Shown one piece after another: positions 15,139 to 20,825 of a stretch of 22,614 nucleotides of DNA. Origin of the DNA: a virus. The stretch spans positions 1 to 22,614 of IMG/VR virus record IMGVR_UViG_3300009059_000068; one strand, 5' to 3'. Under the pieces are notes generated by a model, which worked only from the letters and a program-made list of their open reading frames with translations, ran no database searches and was not told where the DNA came from. Both the position numbers and the translations under genes were made by a program. Each line of letters opens with the position of its first letter. The stretch's first letter is position 1.

Positions 15139-15146
15139 AAAATAAG

Positions 15147-16271
15147 ATGGAAAATCAAAATTCAGTTTGCTATGTAGGGCAAATCACAGAAATCAGACCA
15201 ATTGAAGGTGCTGATAACATTGAATTAGCAGTTGTTGGTGGCTGGAATGCAATCACTAAAAAGGGTGAATTCAATCCAGGTTCCCTAGTAGCTATCGCAA
15301 CTACAGATGCTGTAATTCCACAAGAATTGTCAGATAAAATGGGAGTAACTTCATACTTACGTAAAGGTCAAAGAGTACGTACTGTAAAATTACGTGGAGT
15401 TTATTCAGAATGTTTAATCATTCCAGTGGTACATATTAAAGCATCAAGTATCCGAGAGGGTAGAGACCTAATGGAAGAACTTGGTATTACTAAGTTCGAA
15501 CCACCTGTAAAACAAGTTCAATTATCAAACGGTAAAAAGATTCGTTACCAATCTAATCCTAATTTTACAGTTTACTATAAGTTTCCGAACTTAAAGAATG
15601 TTGCTGGATTATTCACAGAAGAGGATGGTGTTCAAATCACCAGAAAAATTCATGGTACTAATGCACGTTTTGGTATTGTTCGTAAAAATAAACTATCATT
15701 CTTTGATAAATTAAAGAAATTCTTTGGACTTGCTGGCGAATGGATTCAATACGAATATGTTTATGGTTCTCATAACGTGGAGAAAGGAAGCGATTCTCAG
15801 GGATTCTATTCAACTGATGTTTGGAGAACTATTGCCGAAGAGTATGGTATCAAACAAAAATTATGGGATGTTGTTAAAACTAGAGATGTTGAGGAAATTG
15901 GTGGAGGATTTGTATTGTATGGTGAAATCTATGGCGCAGGAATTCAAAAGAATTATGAATATGGTTTAACCGATATCAAATTTGCTGGATTCGATGTCAC
16001 AATCGATGGTAGATATGCTGATACCCAATTGGCACAATATATCATTGAAGATGTATTAGAACTTCCACACGTTGAAGTACTTTACGATGGTTTATGGAAC
16101 CAAGAAGTACAAGATAGTTTTGTATTTAATAATTTCATTGAAGGAACTAAAGTACCTCATGAAGGAATTGTAATCAAACATGTTACTGGTGAAAGACAAA
16201 AAGTTGCGAAAGTGATTAATCCAGACTATTTGATTTATGGTGAAAAGAACAATGTAGGAGATTCACATTAA
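15147..16271 (+). CDS. RNA ligase, DraRnl (Rnl5)-like, with N-terminal OB domain
   Basis: A 374-aa ATP-dependent RNA ligase. Residues 1-115 form an OB-like module (CYVGQITEIRPIEGADNIELA, VVGGWNAITKKGEFNPGSLVAI) as in the Deinococcus DraRnl ligase. The nucleotidyltransferase motifs follow: motif I RKIHGTNAR with Lys167 as the AMP acceptor, motif III LYGEIYG (257-263), motif IV EGIVIK (339-344) and motif V KVINPDYL (355-362). Expected role: sealing nicked RNA, most likely cleaved tRNAs, after end healing by the phosphatase (8251) and kinase (13767). The link to tRNA repair is inferred from the tRNA arrays and the T4 precedent. Confidence 0.9.
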   Translation: MENQNSVCYVGQITEIRPIEGADNIELAVVGGWNAITKKGEFNPGSLVAIATTDAVIPQELSDKMGVTSYLRKGQRVRTVKLRGVYSECLIIPVVHIKASSIREGRDLMEELGITKFEPPVKQVQLSNGKKIRYQSNPNFTVYYKFPNLKNVAGLFTEEDGVQITRKIHGTNARFGIVRKNKLSFFDKLKKFFGLAGEWIQYEYVYGSHNVEKGSDSQGFYSTDVWRTIAEEYGIKQKLWDVVKTRDVEEIGGGFVLYGEIYGAGIQKNYEYGLTDIKFAGFDVTIDGRYADTQLAQYIIEDVLELPHVEVLYDGLWNQEVQDSFVFNNFIEGTKVPHEGIVIKHVTGERQKVAKVINPDYLIYGEKNNVGDSH

Positions 16272-16276
16272 TACTG

Positions 16277-16288
16277 CGATATATAATC
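16277..16288 (+). promoter_or_regulatory. Possible late promoter motif CGATATATAATC
   Basis: GATATATAATC ends a few bases before the ATG at 16290, so a transcript from it would have almost no leader. Same core as the motif before the tape-measure candidate (3289). It precedes the three genes with capsid-targeting-like N-termini. Confidence 0.42.
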
Positions 16289-16289
16289 T

Positions 16290-17087
16290 ATGAAAAAACT
16301 AAAAACATTCGAAGAATTTTCGGCAAACCAGGTAAAGTGCGACGAGTGTGGTTGGAAATGGAGACTTGAAGAGGGTGGAGACGATGTTTATGTTTGTCAC
16401 GAATGTGGACATGATAATTCTCCAAAATTTGTTCAAGAAGCTGAAGAGAAGGAAACTTCTAGAGAGGCATTAGATAATCCAGCAATCAACAAAGCACTTG
16501 ATACAAAGGCTAAAGAATCGGGAGTTCCAATTGGAATACTTAGAGCTGTAATGCGTAGAGGAATGGGAGCTTGGAATTCTAGTCACCGACCTGGAGTTAG
16601 TCAAGAGGCTTGGGGTTATGCAAGAGTAAATGCTTTCCTTGAAAAAGGAGATGGTACTTGGCAAAACGCAGATGCTGATTTGGCAAAAGAGGTTAGAGCA
16701 GGAGGCCATGATAAAAAGTTACCGTACAAGGTTGAAGAGTCCCTAAATGAGGCTGAAGAAACTTATAATGACTATCCAGCTGCAGCAAAAGCAAACGCAA
16801 AGAAAGCACTTGATTGGAGAGATGAATATGGTCGCGATGAGGTAACTGCAGGTACTCCAGTTGGATGGCAAAGAGCGAATCAATTGGCAAAAGGAGAAAA
16901 GCTTTCCCGAGATGTTATTAGTAGAATGGCACAATTTAATCGTCATAGAAAGAATTCAGAAATAGATCCAGAATTAAAATCAACTCCATGGAAAGACAAT
17001 GGATATGTTGCATGGTTAATTTGGGGAGGAGACGAAGGAGTCGATTGGGCAATTAATAAAATAAAAGAAATAGATGAAAAAGGTTAA
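16290..17087 (+). CDS. Zinc-ribbon / DUF5824-like protein with capsid-targeting-like N-terminus
   Basis: A 265-aa protein. Starts MKKLKTFEEF, like the next two genes. Residues 17-41 form a zinc ribbon (CDECGWKW ... CHECGHD). Residues about 74-130 (GVPIGILRAVMRRGMGAWNSSHRPG, then WGYARVNAFL) match a phage motif I know as DUF5824. Residues about 160-260 (AKKALDWRDEYG, VGWQRANQLAKGEKLS, FNRHRKN, VAWLIWGGDEG) form another module common in phage head proteins. The linker LNEAEET between them could be a second prohead protease site. A role inside the capsid is likely; enzyme activity is unknown. The stop overlaps the next start by 14 bases. Confidence 0.75.
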   Translation: MKKLKTFEEFSANQVKCDECGWKWRLEEGGDDVYVCHECGHDNSPKFVQEAEEKETSREALDNPAINKALDTKAKESGVPIGILRAVMRRGMGAWNSSHRPGVSQEAWGYARVNAFLEKGDGTWQNADADLAKEVRAGGHDKKLPYKVEESLNEAEETYNDYPAAAKANAKKALDWRDEYGRDEVTAGTPVGWQRANQLAKGEKLSRDVISRMAQFNRHRKNSEIDPELKSTPWKDNGYVAWLIWGGDEGVDWAINKIKEIDEKG

Positions 17088-17421
17088 ACTTTTTGAAGAG
17101 TTCTTAAATGAGGAAATGGTCCTTAAAGATTTGGAGGGTAAGTTTGGAATTAAGTTGGATGTATTTAATACCCTAAATTATGTTGAGTTAACAAGAATTG
17201 AAATACCTAAAGAAAAGAGAGGACAAGGAATAGGAACCGAGGTTATGGATTTAATAATTGCATTTGCAAATGCGCAAAATAAACCAATATATTTAACTCC
17301 ATCAAAAGATTTTGGAGCAACATCAGTTTCGAGATTAGAGAAATTTTATAAAGGTCTAGGTTTTGTAAAAAACACAGACAAGAGTTTAACAAGAAATACA
17401 ATGGTAAAATACCCAAACTAG
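17074..17421 (+). CDS. GNAT-family acetyltransferase with capsid-targeting-like N-terminus
   Basis: A 115-aa protein beginning MKKVKLFEEFLNEE. The rest has the GNAT core: a strand with VELTRIEIPKEKRGQGIGTEVM, where RGQGIG binds the acetyl-CoA pyrophosphate, then helix, a strand IYLTPSKD, and the terminal RLEKFYKGLGFVKN motif. The N-terminal beta strands of a full GNAT domain are reduced. The target is unknown; T4 injects ADP-ribosyltransferases that modify host RNA polymerase, and this could be a similar injected modifying enzyme. Confidence 0.78.
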   Translation: MKKVKLFEEFLNEEMVLKDLEGKFGIKLDVFNTLNYVELTRIEIPKEKRGQGIGTEVMDLIIAFANAQNKPIYLTPSKDFGATSVSRLEKFYKGLGFVKNTDKSLTRNTMVKYPN

Positions 17422-17422
17422 T

Positions 17423-17965
17423 ATGAAAAGAATTAAATTATTTGAAGAGTTTATGAATGAGGCTGAAAAACAAACTTACGATTCTAATTGTGCAATGCTA
17501 TATTTTGACTTTCCACAAATGAAAGAAATTCATAAAGAAATCAGCCCAGAGGACATTTATCATGCAGATAAAAATGGAGGATACGGATTAGAAACCGAAC
17601 CACACTGTACCCTATTATATGGTTTAAAACCAGATGTATCGTTAGAGCAGGTAAGGGAAAAGCTGGATGGCTTTGATTTTGGAAAATGTTTAGCACATAA
17701 TGTATCACTATTTGAAAATGCAGATTTTGATGTACTTAAATTTGATATTAAGGGAGACAATTTACATGCAGCAAATAAATCTCTATGTGAATTACCATAT
17801 TCGTCAGATTATCCGGATTACCATCCACACATGACAGTTGCATACTTAAAACCTGGAAAGGGGAGTAAATATTTAAAGATTCTAAATGCACAAGAGCATT
17901 CATTGAAACCGCTACATATTGTATATAGCATGAGCGATGGAAGTAAGCATATTATGAACCTATAA
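17423..17965 (+). CDS. 2H phosphoesterase (2'-5' RNA ligase-like / Acb1-like) with capsid-targeting-like N-terminus
   Basis: A 180-aa protein starting MKRIKLFEEFMNEAEKQ. It has the two H-x-T motifs of the 2H superfamily: HCTLLYG (His61, Thr63) and HPHMTVAYL (His136, Thr138). Such enzymes act on 2',5'-linked or cyclic nucleotides and RNA 2',3'-cyclic ends. Two roles are open: tRNA end processing with the ligase and kinase here, or destroying cyclic nucleotide signals of host defence, as phage Acb1 (T4 57B) does. A capsid-delivered copy would be in the cell from the start of infection, which favours the second. The start is 1 base after the GNAT stop region. Confidence 0.8.
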   Translation: MKRIKLFEEFMNEAEKQTYDSNCAMLYFDFPQMKEIHKEISPEDIYHADKNGGYGLETEPHCTLLYGLKPDVSLEQVREKLDGFDFGKCLAHNVSLFENADFDVLKFDIKGDNLHAANKSLCELPYSSDYPDYHPHMTVAYLKPGKGSKYLKILNAQEHSLKPLHIVYSMSDGSKHIMNL

Positions 17966-17966
17966 T

Positions 17967-17983
17967 TGTTAATAACTTTAACA
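17967..17983 (+). repeat. TGTTAATAACTTTAACA site
   Basis: Third exact copy of the near-palindrome found at 12456 and 14735. Confidence 0.65.
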
Positions 17984-18034
17984 AAAAATTAACACTCCAG
18001 ATTTTACCGTCTGGAGTTTTTTGTTTATATTTAC
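17977..18034 (+). promoter_or_regulatory. Composite promoter overlapping a terminator
   Basis: TTTAACA at 17977, ATTAACA at 17988, TTTTACC at 18002 and TATATTTAC at 18026. Drives 18053 through the tRNA-Arg and DUF4326 genes. Confidence 0.78.
17995..18022 (+). terminator. Intrinsic terminator fused to a promoter
   Basis: CTCCAGA (17995-18001) pairs perfectly with TCTGGAG (18010-18016), loop TTTTACCG, then six T. Confidence 0.85.
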
Positions 18035-18052
18035 ATATCAAATTAAAACAAG

Positions 18053-18277
18053 ATGATTAGAGAGAAACAAGAAAAAACTGGACTAATTATTATAGATCTA
18101 ACAGGACCTGACGGTAATGCATATGCCTTAATGGCAATGGCTAAACGATTTGCAAAACAATTAGGTTGGAAAGATCAGGGTGCTGCCCTAATTAATGAAA
18201 TGATGAGTGGAGATTATGAACACTTATTGGAAGTATTTGATAATGCATTCGGTGAATTTGTAATCTTAGAGCGATAA
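18053..18277 (+). CDS. Hypothetical 74-aa protein
   Basis: Reads GLIIIDLTGPDGNAYALMAMAKRFAKQLGWKDQGAALINEMMSGDYEHLLEVFDNAFGEFV. I believe this pattern, IDLTGPDGNA followed by helix and SGDYE-x-L-x-x-x-F, is a common small phage family without a known role. It is the first gene after a composite promoter and its stop overlaps the SWIM gene start (TAATGG). Confidence 0.75.
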   Translation: MIREKQEKTGLIIIDLTGPDGNAYALMAMAKRFAKQLGWKDQGAALINEMMSGDYEHLLEVFDNAFGEFVILER

Positions 18278-18630
18278 TGGCTAAATATAAGATACCTCGA
18301 CACCCAGTATTCAGGGACTTTGCTCTTGTTAAAACAATAAATGGTCTATTCATATGTCCGGGTTGGATTCCTGTGGAAGATGGAACAACCCGAGATGATA
18401 TAGAGTTTGATGATGATATAATAATTGAATCAGGTGTCACATCAACAGAATTGAAGGCAGAACCTCAAAAGGATATGGAATTCAATGTTCCATCTTCAAA
18501 TGGAAAGTCAACCTATTTGGTTAAATTCCATCGGGGTGTTTGGAGCTGTACATGTCCAGCCTCTACATTCCGCCGAGGGAATTGTAAACATATAAAAGAA
18601 TTTGAAACAAAAGTTGATTCTAATATATAA
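18277..18630 (+). CDS. SWIM zinc-finger protein
   Basis: A 117-aa protein with a SWIM motif at residues 91-105: C-x-C, then CKH, in WSCTCPASTFRRGNCKHI. The preceding strand YLVKFHRGVW and following helix IKEFETK complete the domain. SWIM domains bind nucleic acid or proteins; the N-terminal 65 residues have no recognised motif. Likely made together with the 74-aa protein. tRNA-Arg follows 33 bases later. Confidence 0.82.
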   Translation: MAKYKIPRHPVFRDFALVKTINGLFICPGWIPVEDGTTRDDIEFDDDIIIESGVTSTELKAEPQKDMEFNVPSSNGKSTYLVKFHRGVWSCTCPASTFRRGNCKHIKEFETKVDSNI

Positions 18631-18663
18631 TTAATGAATTCAAAATAACGAATTTAAAACAAC

Positions 18664-18737
18664 GGTCCGATAGCTCAGCTGGATAGAGCAACTGCCTTCT
18701 AAGCAGTAGGTCGAAGGTTCGAATCCTTCTCGGATCA
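18664..18737 (+). tRNA. tRNA-Arg (TCT)
   Basis: Acceptor GGTCCGA/TCGGATC, D arm with AGCTCAGCTGGATAGAGC, anticodon stem ACTGC/GCAGT with loop CTTCTAA (anticodon TCT at 18698-18700), T arm GAAGG-TTCGAAT-CCTTC, discriminator A. CCA is not encoded. Reads AGA, a common Arg codon in this AT-rich phage. Confidence 0.95.
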
Positions 18738-18739
18738 CA

Positions 18740-19036
18740 ATGAAACAAACAAAGATAGTTCATCTTAAAAAAGAACCTTATGATGTTTATATCGGTAGAC
18801 CCTCAAAATGGGGAAATCCATATTCGCATAAAGAAGGAACCCTTGCAGAATTTAGGGTTAAGAATAGAGCAGAAGCCCTAGAAAAATATGAGAAATATCT
18901 TCTAGAAAATGAAACACTATTTAATTCTTTGATAGAACTACAAGGAAAAACTCTTGGATGTTGGTGTAAACCTAATAAATGTCACGGAGATATTCTGGTA
19001 AAGTGGTCAAATTCAATTGGAATTCAACTATTTTAA
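18740..19036 (+). CDS. DUF4326 domain protein
   Basis: A 98-aa protein with the DUF4326 pattern: VYIGRPSKWGNPYSHKEG (about 16-33), RAEALEKYEKYLL and LQGKTLGCWCKPNKCHGDIL (about 68-86). The Cys and His residues of GCWC-x-x-x-x-CHG probably bind a metal. The family is frequent in phages; I know of no firm function. Starts two bases after the tRNA-Arg discriminator, so tRNA 3' processing would remove or shorten its leader. Confidence 0.82.
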   Translation: MKQTKIVHLKKEPYDVYIGRPSKWGNPYSHKEGTLAEFRVKNRAEALEKYEKYLLENETLFNSLIELQGKTLGCWCKPNKCHGDILVKWSNSIGIQLF

Positions 19037-19158
19037 AAATAAATTAAAAATAATTCAAATTAACATTGAATTTTTTGAAACAAATAGATATATACATCTA
19101 TAATATACATAAGAAAATTAAATCTTATATATAGATTAGAACAAACAAAATAATTAAA
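19037..19158 (+). other. AT-rich intergenic region
   Basis: About 120 bases without a gene. It contains ATTAACA (19059), TTTTTTGAAA, TATATACAT (19089) and CTTATATATAGATT (19123). A promoter for the 48-aa ORF is likely here but I cannot choose between these. Confidence 0.35.
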
Positions 19159-19305
19159 ATGCAAACAATTCAAAAACATATCATTATGGAACAACCAGTC
19201 CTTACGACAGGAAACCCGATATGTGGCCAGTATCCTGGGAATTTTAGCAATTCGGATTGGAAGCAAGACGGTTCTTTTGAAAACAAACATGTTAGTATGA
19301 GTTAA
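19159..19305 (+). CDS. Possible 48-aa small protein
   Basis: ORF from the ATG at 19159, MQTIQKHIIMEQPVLTTGNPICGQYPGNFSNSDW, ending KHVSMS. Supported by an A-rich leader (AACAAACAAAATAATTAAA) and by a terminator 23 bases after the stop. No homologue recognised. It might instead be an untranslated small RNA ending at the same terminator. Confidence 0.42.
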   Translation: MQTIQKHIIMEQPVLTTGNPICGQYPGNFSNSDWKQDGSFENKHVSMS

Positions 19306-19327
19306 TCTATTAACATATAAGATATTC

Positions 19328-19361
19328 AAAAGGACCTTTCAGAAATGAATGGTCCTTTTTT
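19328..19361 (+). terminator. Intrinsic terminator
   Basis: AAAAGGACC (19328-19336) pairs with GGTCCTTTT (19351-19359), followed by more T. Lies just before tRNA-Cys. Confidence 0.8.
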
Positions 19362-19371
19362 GATTTTATAG

Positions 19372-19442
19372 GTTCGGTTGGTCGATTGGTTAGGCACTGG
19401 ATTGCAAACTCAGGAAGGTTGGTTCGATTCCAACACCGGACT
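19372..19442 (+). tRNA. tRNA-Cys (GCA)
   Basis: Acceptor GTTCGGT/ACCGGAC, D arm with GATTGGTTA, anticodon loop TTGCAAA (GCA at 19404-19406), T arm GTTGG-TTCGATT-CCAAC, discriminator T as expected for Cys. The last pair of the anticodon stem is a mismatch. No CCA. It lies between a terminator and the tRNA-array promoter. Confidence 0.88.
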
Positions 19443-19454
19443 CAAAAAGAAACT

Positions 19455-19512
19455 TTTAACAAAAATTTAACATTTAAAAGTTTCGGGTTTAAAAAGTTTT
19501 GATTATATTTAC
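19455..19512 (+). promoter_or_regulatory. Promoter of first tRNA array
   Basis: TTTAACA at 19455 and 19466 and TATATTTAC at 19504, with the usual spacing. The -33 position reads GTTTCGG, a weaker match. Confidence 0.75.
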
Positions 19513-19532
19513 ATATCAAAATTTAGAACAAA

Positions 19533-19550
19533 TGTTCATTGACATCTTGG
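19533..19550 (+). promoter_or_regulatory. boxA-like leader of first tRNA array
   Basis: TGTTCATTGACATCTTGG follows the promoter and precedes tRNA-Ser. Its first 12 bases match E. coli rRNA boxA (TGCTCTTTAACA) at 9 positions. A related sequence leads the second array (21302-21319). Confidence 0.5.
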
Positions 19551-19562
19551 CATAGAAATTAA

Positions 19563-19649
19563 GGAGGATTGGCAGAGTGGTCGATCGCGCTGGTCTTGAA
19601 AACCAGTGGACCTGAAAGGGTCCCGTAGGTTCGAATCCTACATCCTCCG
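19563..19649 (+). tRNA. tRNA-Ser (TGA)
   Basis: Acceptor GGAGGAT/ATCCTCC, anticodon stem CTGGT/ACCAG with loop CTTGAAA (TGA), long variable arm (GGACC..GGTCC), T arm GTAGG-TTCGAAT-CCTAC, discriminator G as in tRNA-Ser. Confidence 0.93.
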
Positions 19650-19657
19650 CCGGGACT

Positions 19658-19739
19658 GCTCCTGTGGTGGAATTGGTAGACACGCTAGACTTAGGATCTA
19701 GTGCCAATAGGTTTGAGAGTTCGAGTCTCTCCGGGAGTA
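19658..19739 (+). tRNA. tRNA-Leu (TAG)
   Basis: Anticodon stem CTAGA/TCTAG with loop CTTAGGA (TAG at 19692-19694), long variable region, T arm GAGAG-TTCGAGT-CTCTC, discriminator A. The first acceptor pair is G-T. Confidence 0.92.
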
Positions 19740-19757
19740 CTGTGAAACTTTTTGCCA

Positions 19758-19806
19758 TTTCCATGGATATATAGATTATAGAAAAATATCTAAATATCCA
19801 TGGAAA
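19758..19806 (+). promoter_or_regulatory. Perfect 13-bp hairpin enclosing the endonuclease start codon
   Basis: TTTCCATGGATAT (19758-19770) and ATATCCATGGAAA (19794-19806) are exact inverted copies. The right arm contains the start ATG (19800). The loop starts with late-type ATATATAG. See findings. Confidence 0.75.
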
Positions 19807-20432
19807 GAGCTCAAAGAAGGAAATACCACTACATTTATAAAACTACATGTATTATTACAAACAAGTTTTATATTGGAATGCATTCAACAGATAACCTAGA
19901 AGATGGTTATGTTGGTTCAGGCAAAAGACTTTGGTATTCAATTAACAAACACGGTAAAGACAATCATGTTTGTGAAATATTAGAATTCTTACCTGATAGA
20001 AATTCTTTAAAAGTTAGAGAAATGGAAATAGTTAATGAAGAACTTTTAAATGAAGAATTATGTATGAATCTAAAACTAGGTGGTAGTGGAGGTTTTTCTA
20101 ATGAAGAGCATAGAAAAAATGCACAAGAATCTGGTAGAAAATCATATATCAACAGATTAAAAAATGATAAAGATTTTTTTAAAAAAATATCTGATTCTAG
20201 AATTACTAATAATTTAGGTAATCAATATGGAATTGGTAATAAATCATTTACAGGTAAAACTCATTCAGAAGAAACAAAAAGAAAAATAGGAGAATCTAAT
20301 TCTGCTAAACAAAAAGGATCTAATAACTCCCAATATGGAAAGTGTTGGATAACAAATGAAAATGAATCTAAGAAAATCAATAAAGGTGATATAATACCTG
20401 AAGGATGGAGATTAGGTAGAAAGATTTTTTAA
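19800..20432 (+). CDS. GIY-YIG homing endonuclease
   Basis: A 210-aa free-standing homing endonuclease. GIY-YIG motifs: YIYKTT (11-16) and KFYIGMHST (22-30), then GSGKRLWYSINKHG (39-52), and the catalytic Glu in REMEIVNEELL (about 73-83). The second half has NUMOD3-like DNA-binding repeats (GNKSFTGKTHSEETKRKIGESN) and a final CWITNEN ... IPEGWRLGRK element seen in phage HEGs. It sits between tRNA-Leu and tRNA-Thr. Its stop is 5 bases before tRNA-Thr. A mobile element that entered the tRNA array. Confidence 0.9.
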   Translation: MERAQRRKYHYIYKTTCIITNKFYIGMHSTDNLEDGYVGSGKRLWYSINKHGKDNHVCEILEFLPDRNSLKVREMEIVNEELLNEELCMNLKLGGSGGFSNEEHRKNAQESGRKSYINRLKNDKDFFKKISDSRITNNLGNQYGIGNKSFTGKTHSEETKRKIGESNSAKQKGSNNSQYGKCWITNENESKKINKGDIIPEGWRLGRKIF

Positions 20433-20437
20433 AATTT

Positions 20438-20510
20438 GCTTCCGTAGCTCAGTTGGTAGAGCAGCTGATTTGTAATCAGCAGGTCATGGGTTCGAGTCCC
20501 ATACGAGCCG
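20438..20510 (+). tRNA. tRNA-Thr (TGT) with defective acceptor pairing
   Basis: D arm, anticodon stem GCTGA/TCAGC with loop TTTGTAA (TGT) and T arm ATGGG-TTCGAGT-CCCAT are perfect, and CCA is encoded (20511-20513). The acceptor does not close: GCTTCCG against ACGAGCC has mismatches at pairs 2, 6 and 7. The homing endonuclease gene ends 5 bases upstream. Confidence 0.82.
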
Positions 20511-20519
20511 CCAAATTAT

Positions 20520-20592
20520 CTAGGTATGGGAAAGTTGGTAATCCGCTACATTTGGGATGTAGAGATCGCAGGTTCGAGTCCTGCTACTTAGA
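20520..20592 (+). tRNA. tRNA-Pro (TGG)
   Basis: Acceptor CTAGGTA/TACTTAG, anticodon stem CTACA/TGTAG with loop TTTGGGA (TGG), T arm GCAGG-TTCGAGT-CCTGC, discriminator A, CCA encoded at 20593-20595. Confidence 0.93.
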
Positions 20593-20596
20593 CCAT

Positions 20597-20668
20597 GGAC
20601 CAGTAGCTCAGTGGTAGAGCAAACGGCTGTTAACCGTTAGGTCGAAGGTTCGAATCCTTCCTGGTCCG
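20597..20668 (+). tRNA. tRNA-Asn (GTT)
   Basis: Acceptor GGACCAG/CTGGTCC, anticodon stem AACGG/CCGTT with loop CTGTTAA (GTT), T arm GAAGG-TTCGAAT-CCTTC, discriminator G, no CCA. Confidence 0.95.
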
Positions 20669-20676
20669 CAATTAAT

Positions 20677-20748
20677 GGTCCGCTCGTCTATCGGTTAGGA
20701 CGCCAGGTTTTCATCCTGGTAAGCGGGGTTCGATTCCCCGGCGGACTA
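20677..20748 (+). tRNA. tRNA-Glu (TTC)
   Basis: Acceptor GGTCCGC/GCGGACT (first pair G-T), anticodon stem CCAGG/CCTGG with loop TTTTCAT (TTC), T arm CGGGG-TTCGATT-CCCCG, discriminator A. Confidence 0.94.
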
Positions 20749-20753
20749 CAATT

Positions 20754-20825
20754 GGTCTCATAGTTAAACGGCTATAATGCAGCCCTGTCACGGCTGAGTT
20801 CGGAGTTCGATTCTCCGTGGGACCG
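20754..20825 (+). tRNA. tRNA-Asp (GTC)
   Basis: Acceptor GGTCTCA/TGGGACC, anticodon stem CAGCC/GGCTG with loop CTGTCAC (GTC), T arm CGGAG-TTCGATT-CTCCG, discriminator G. Confidence 0.94.
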
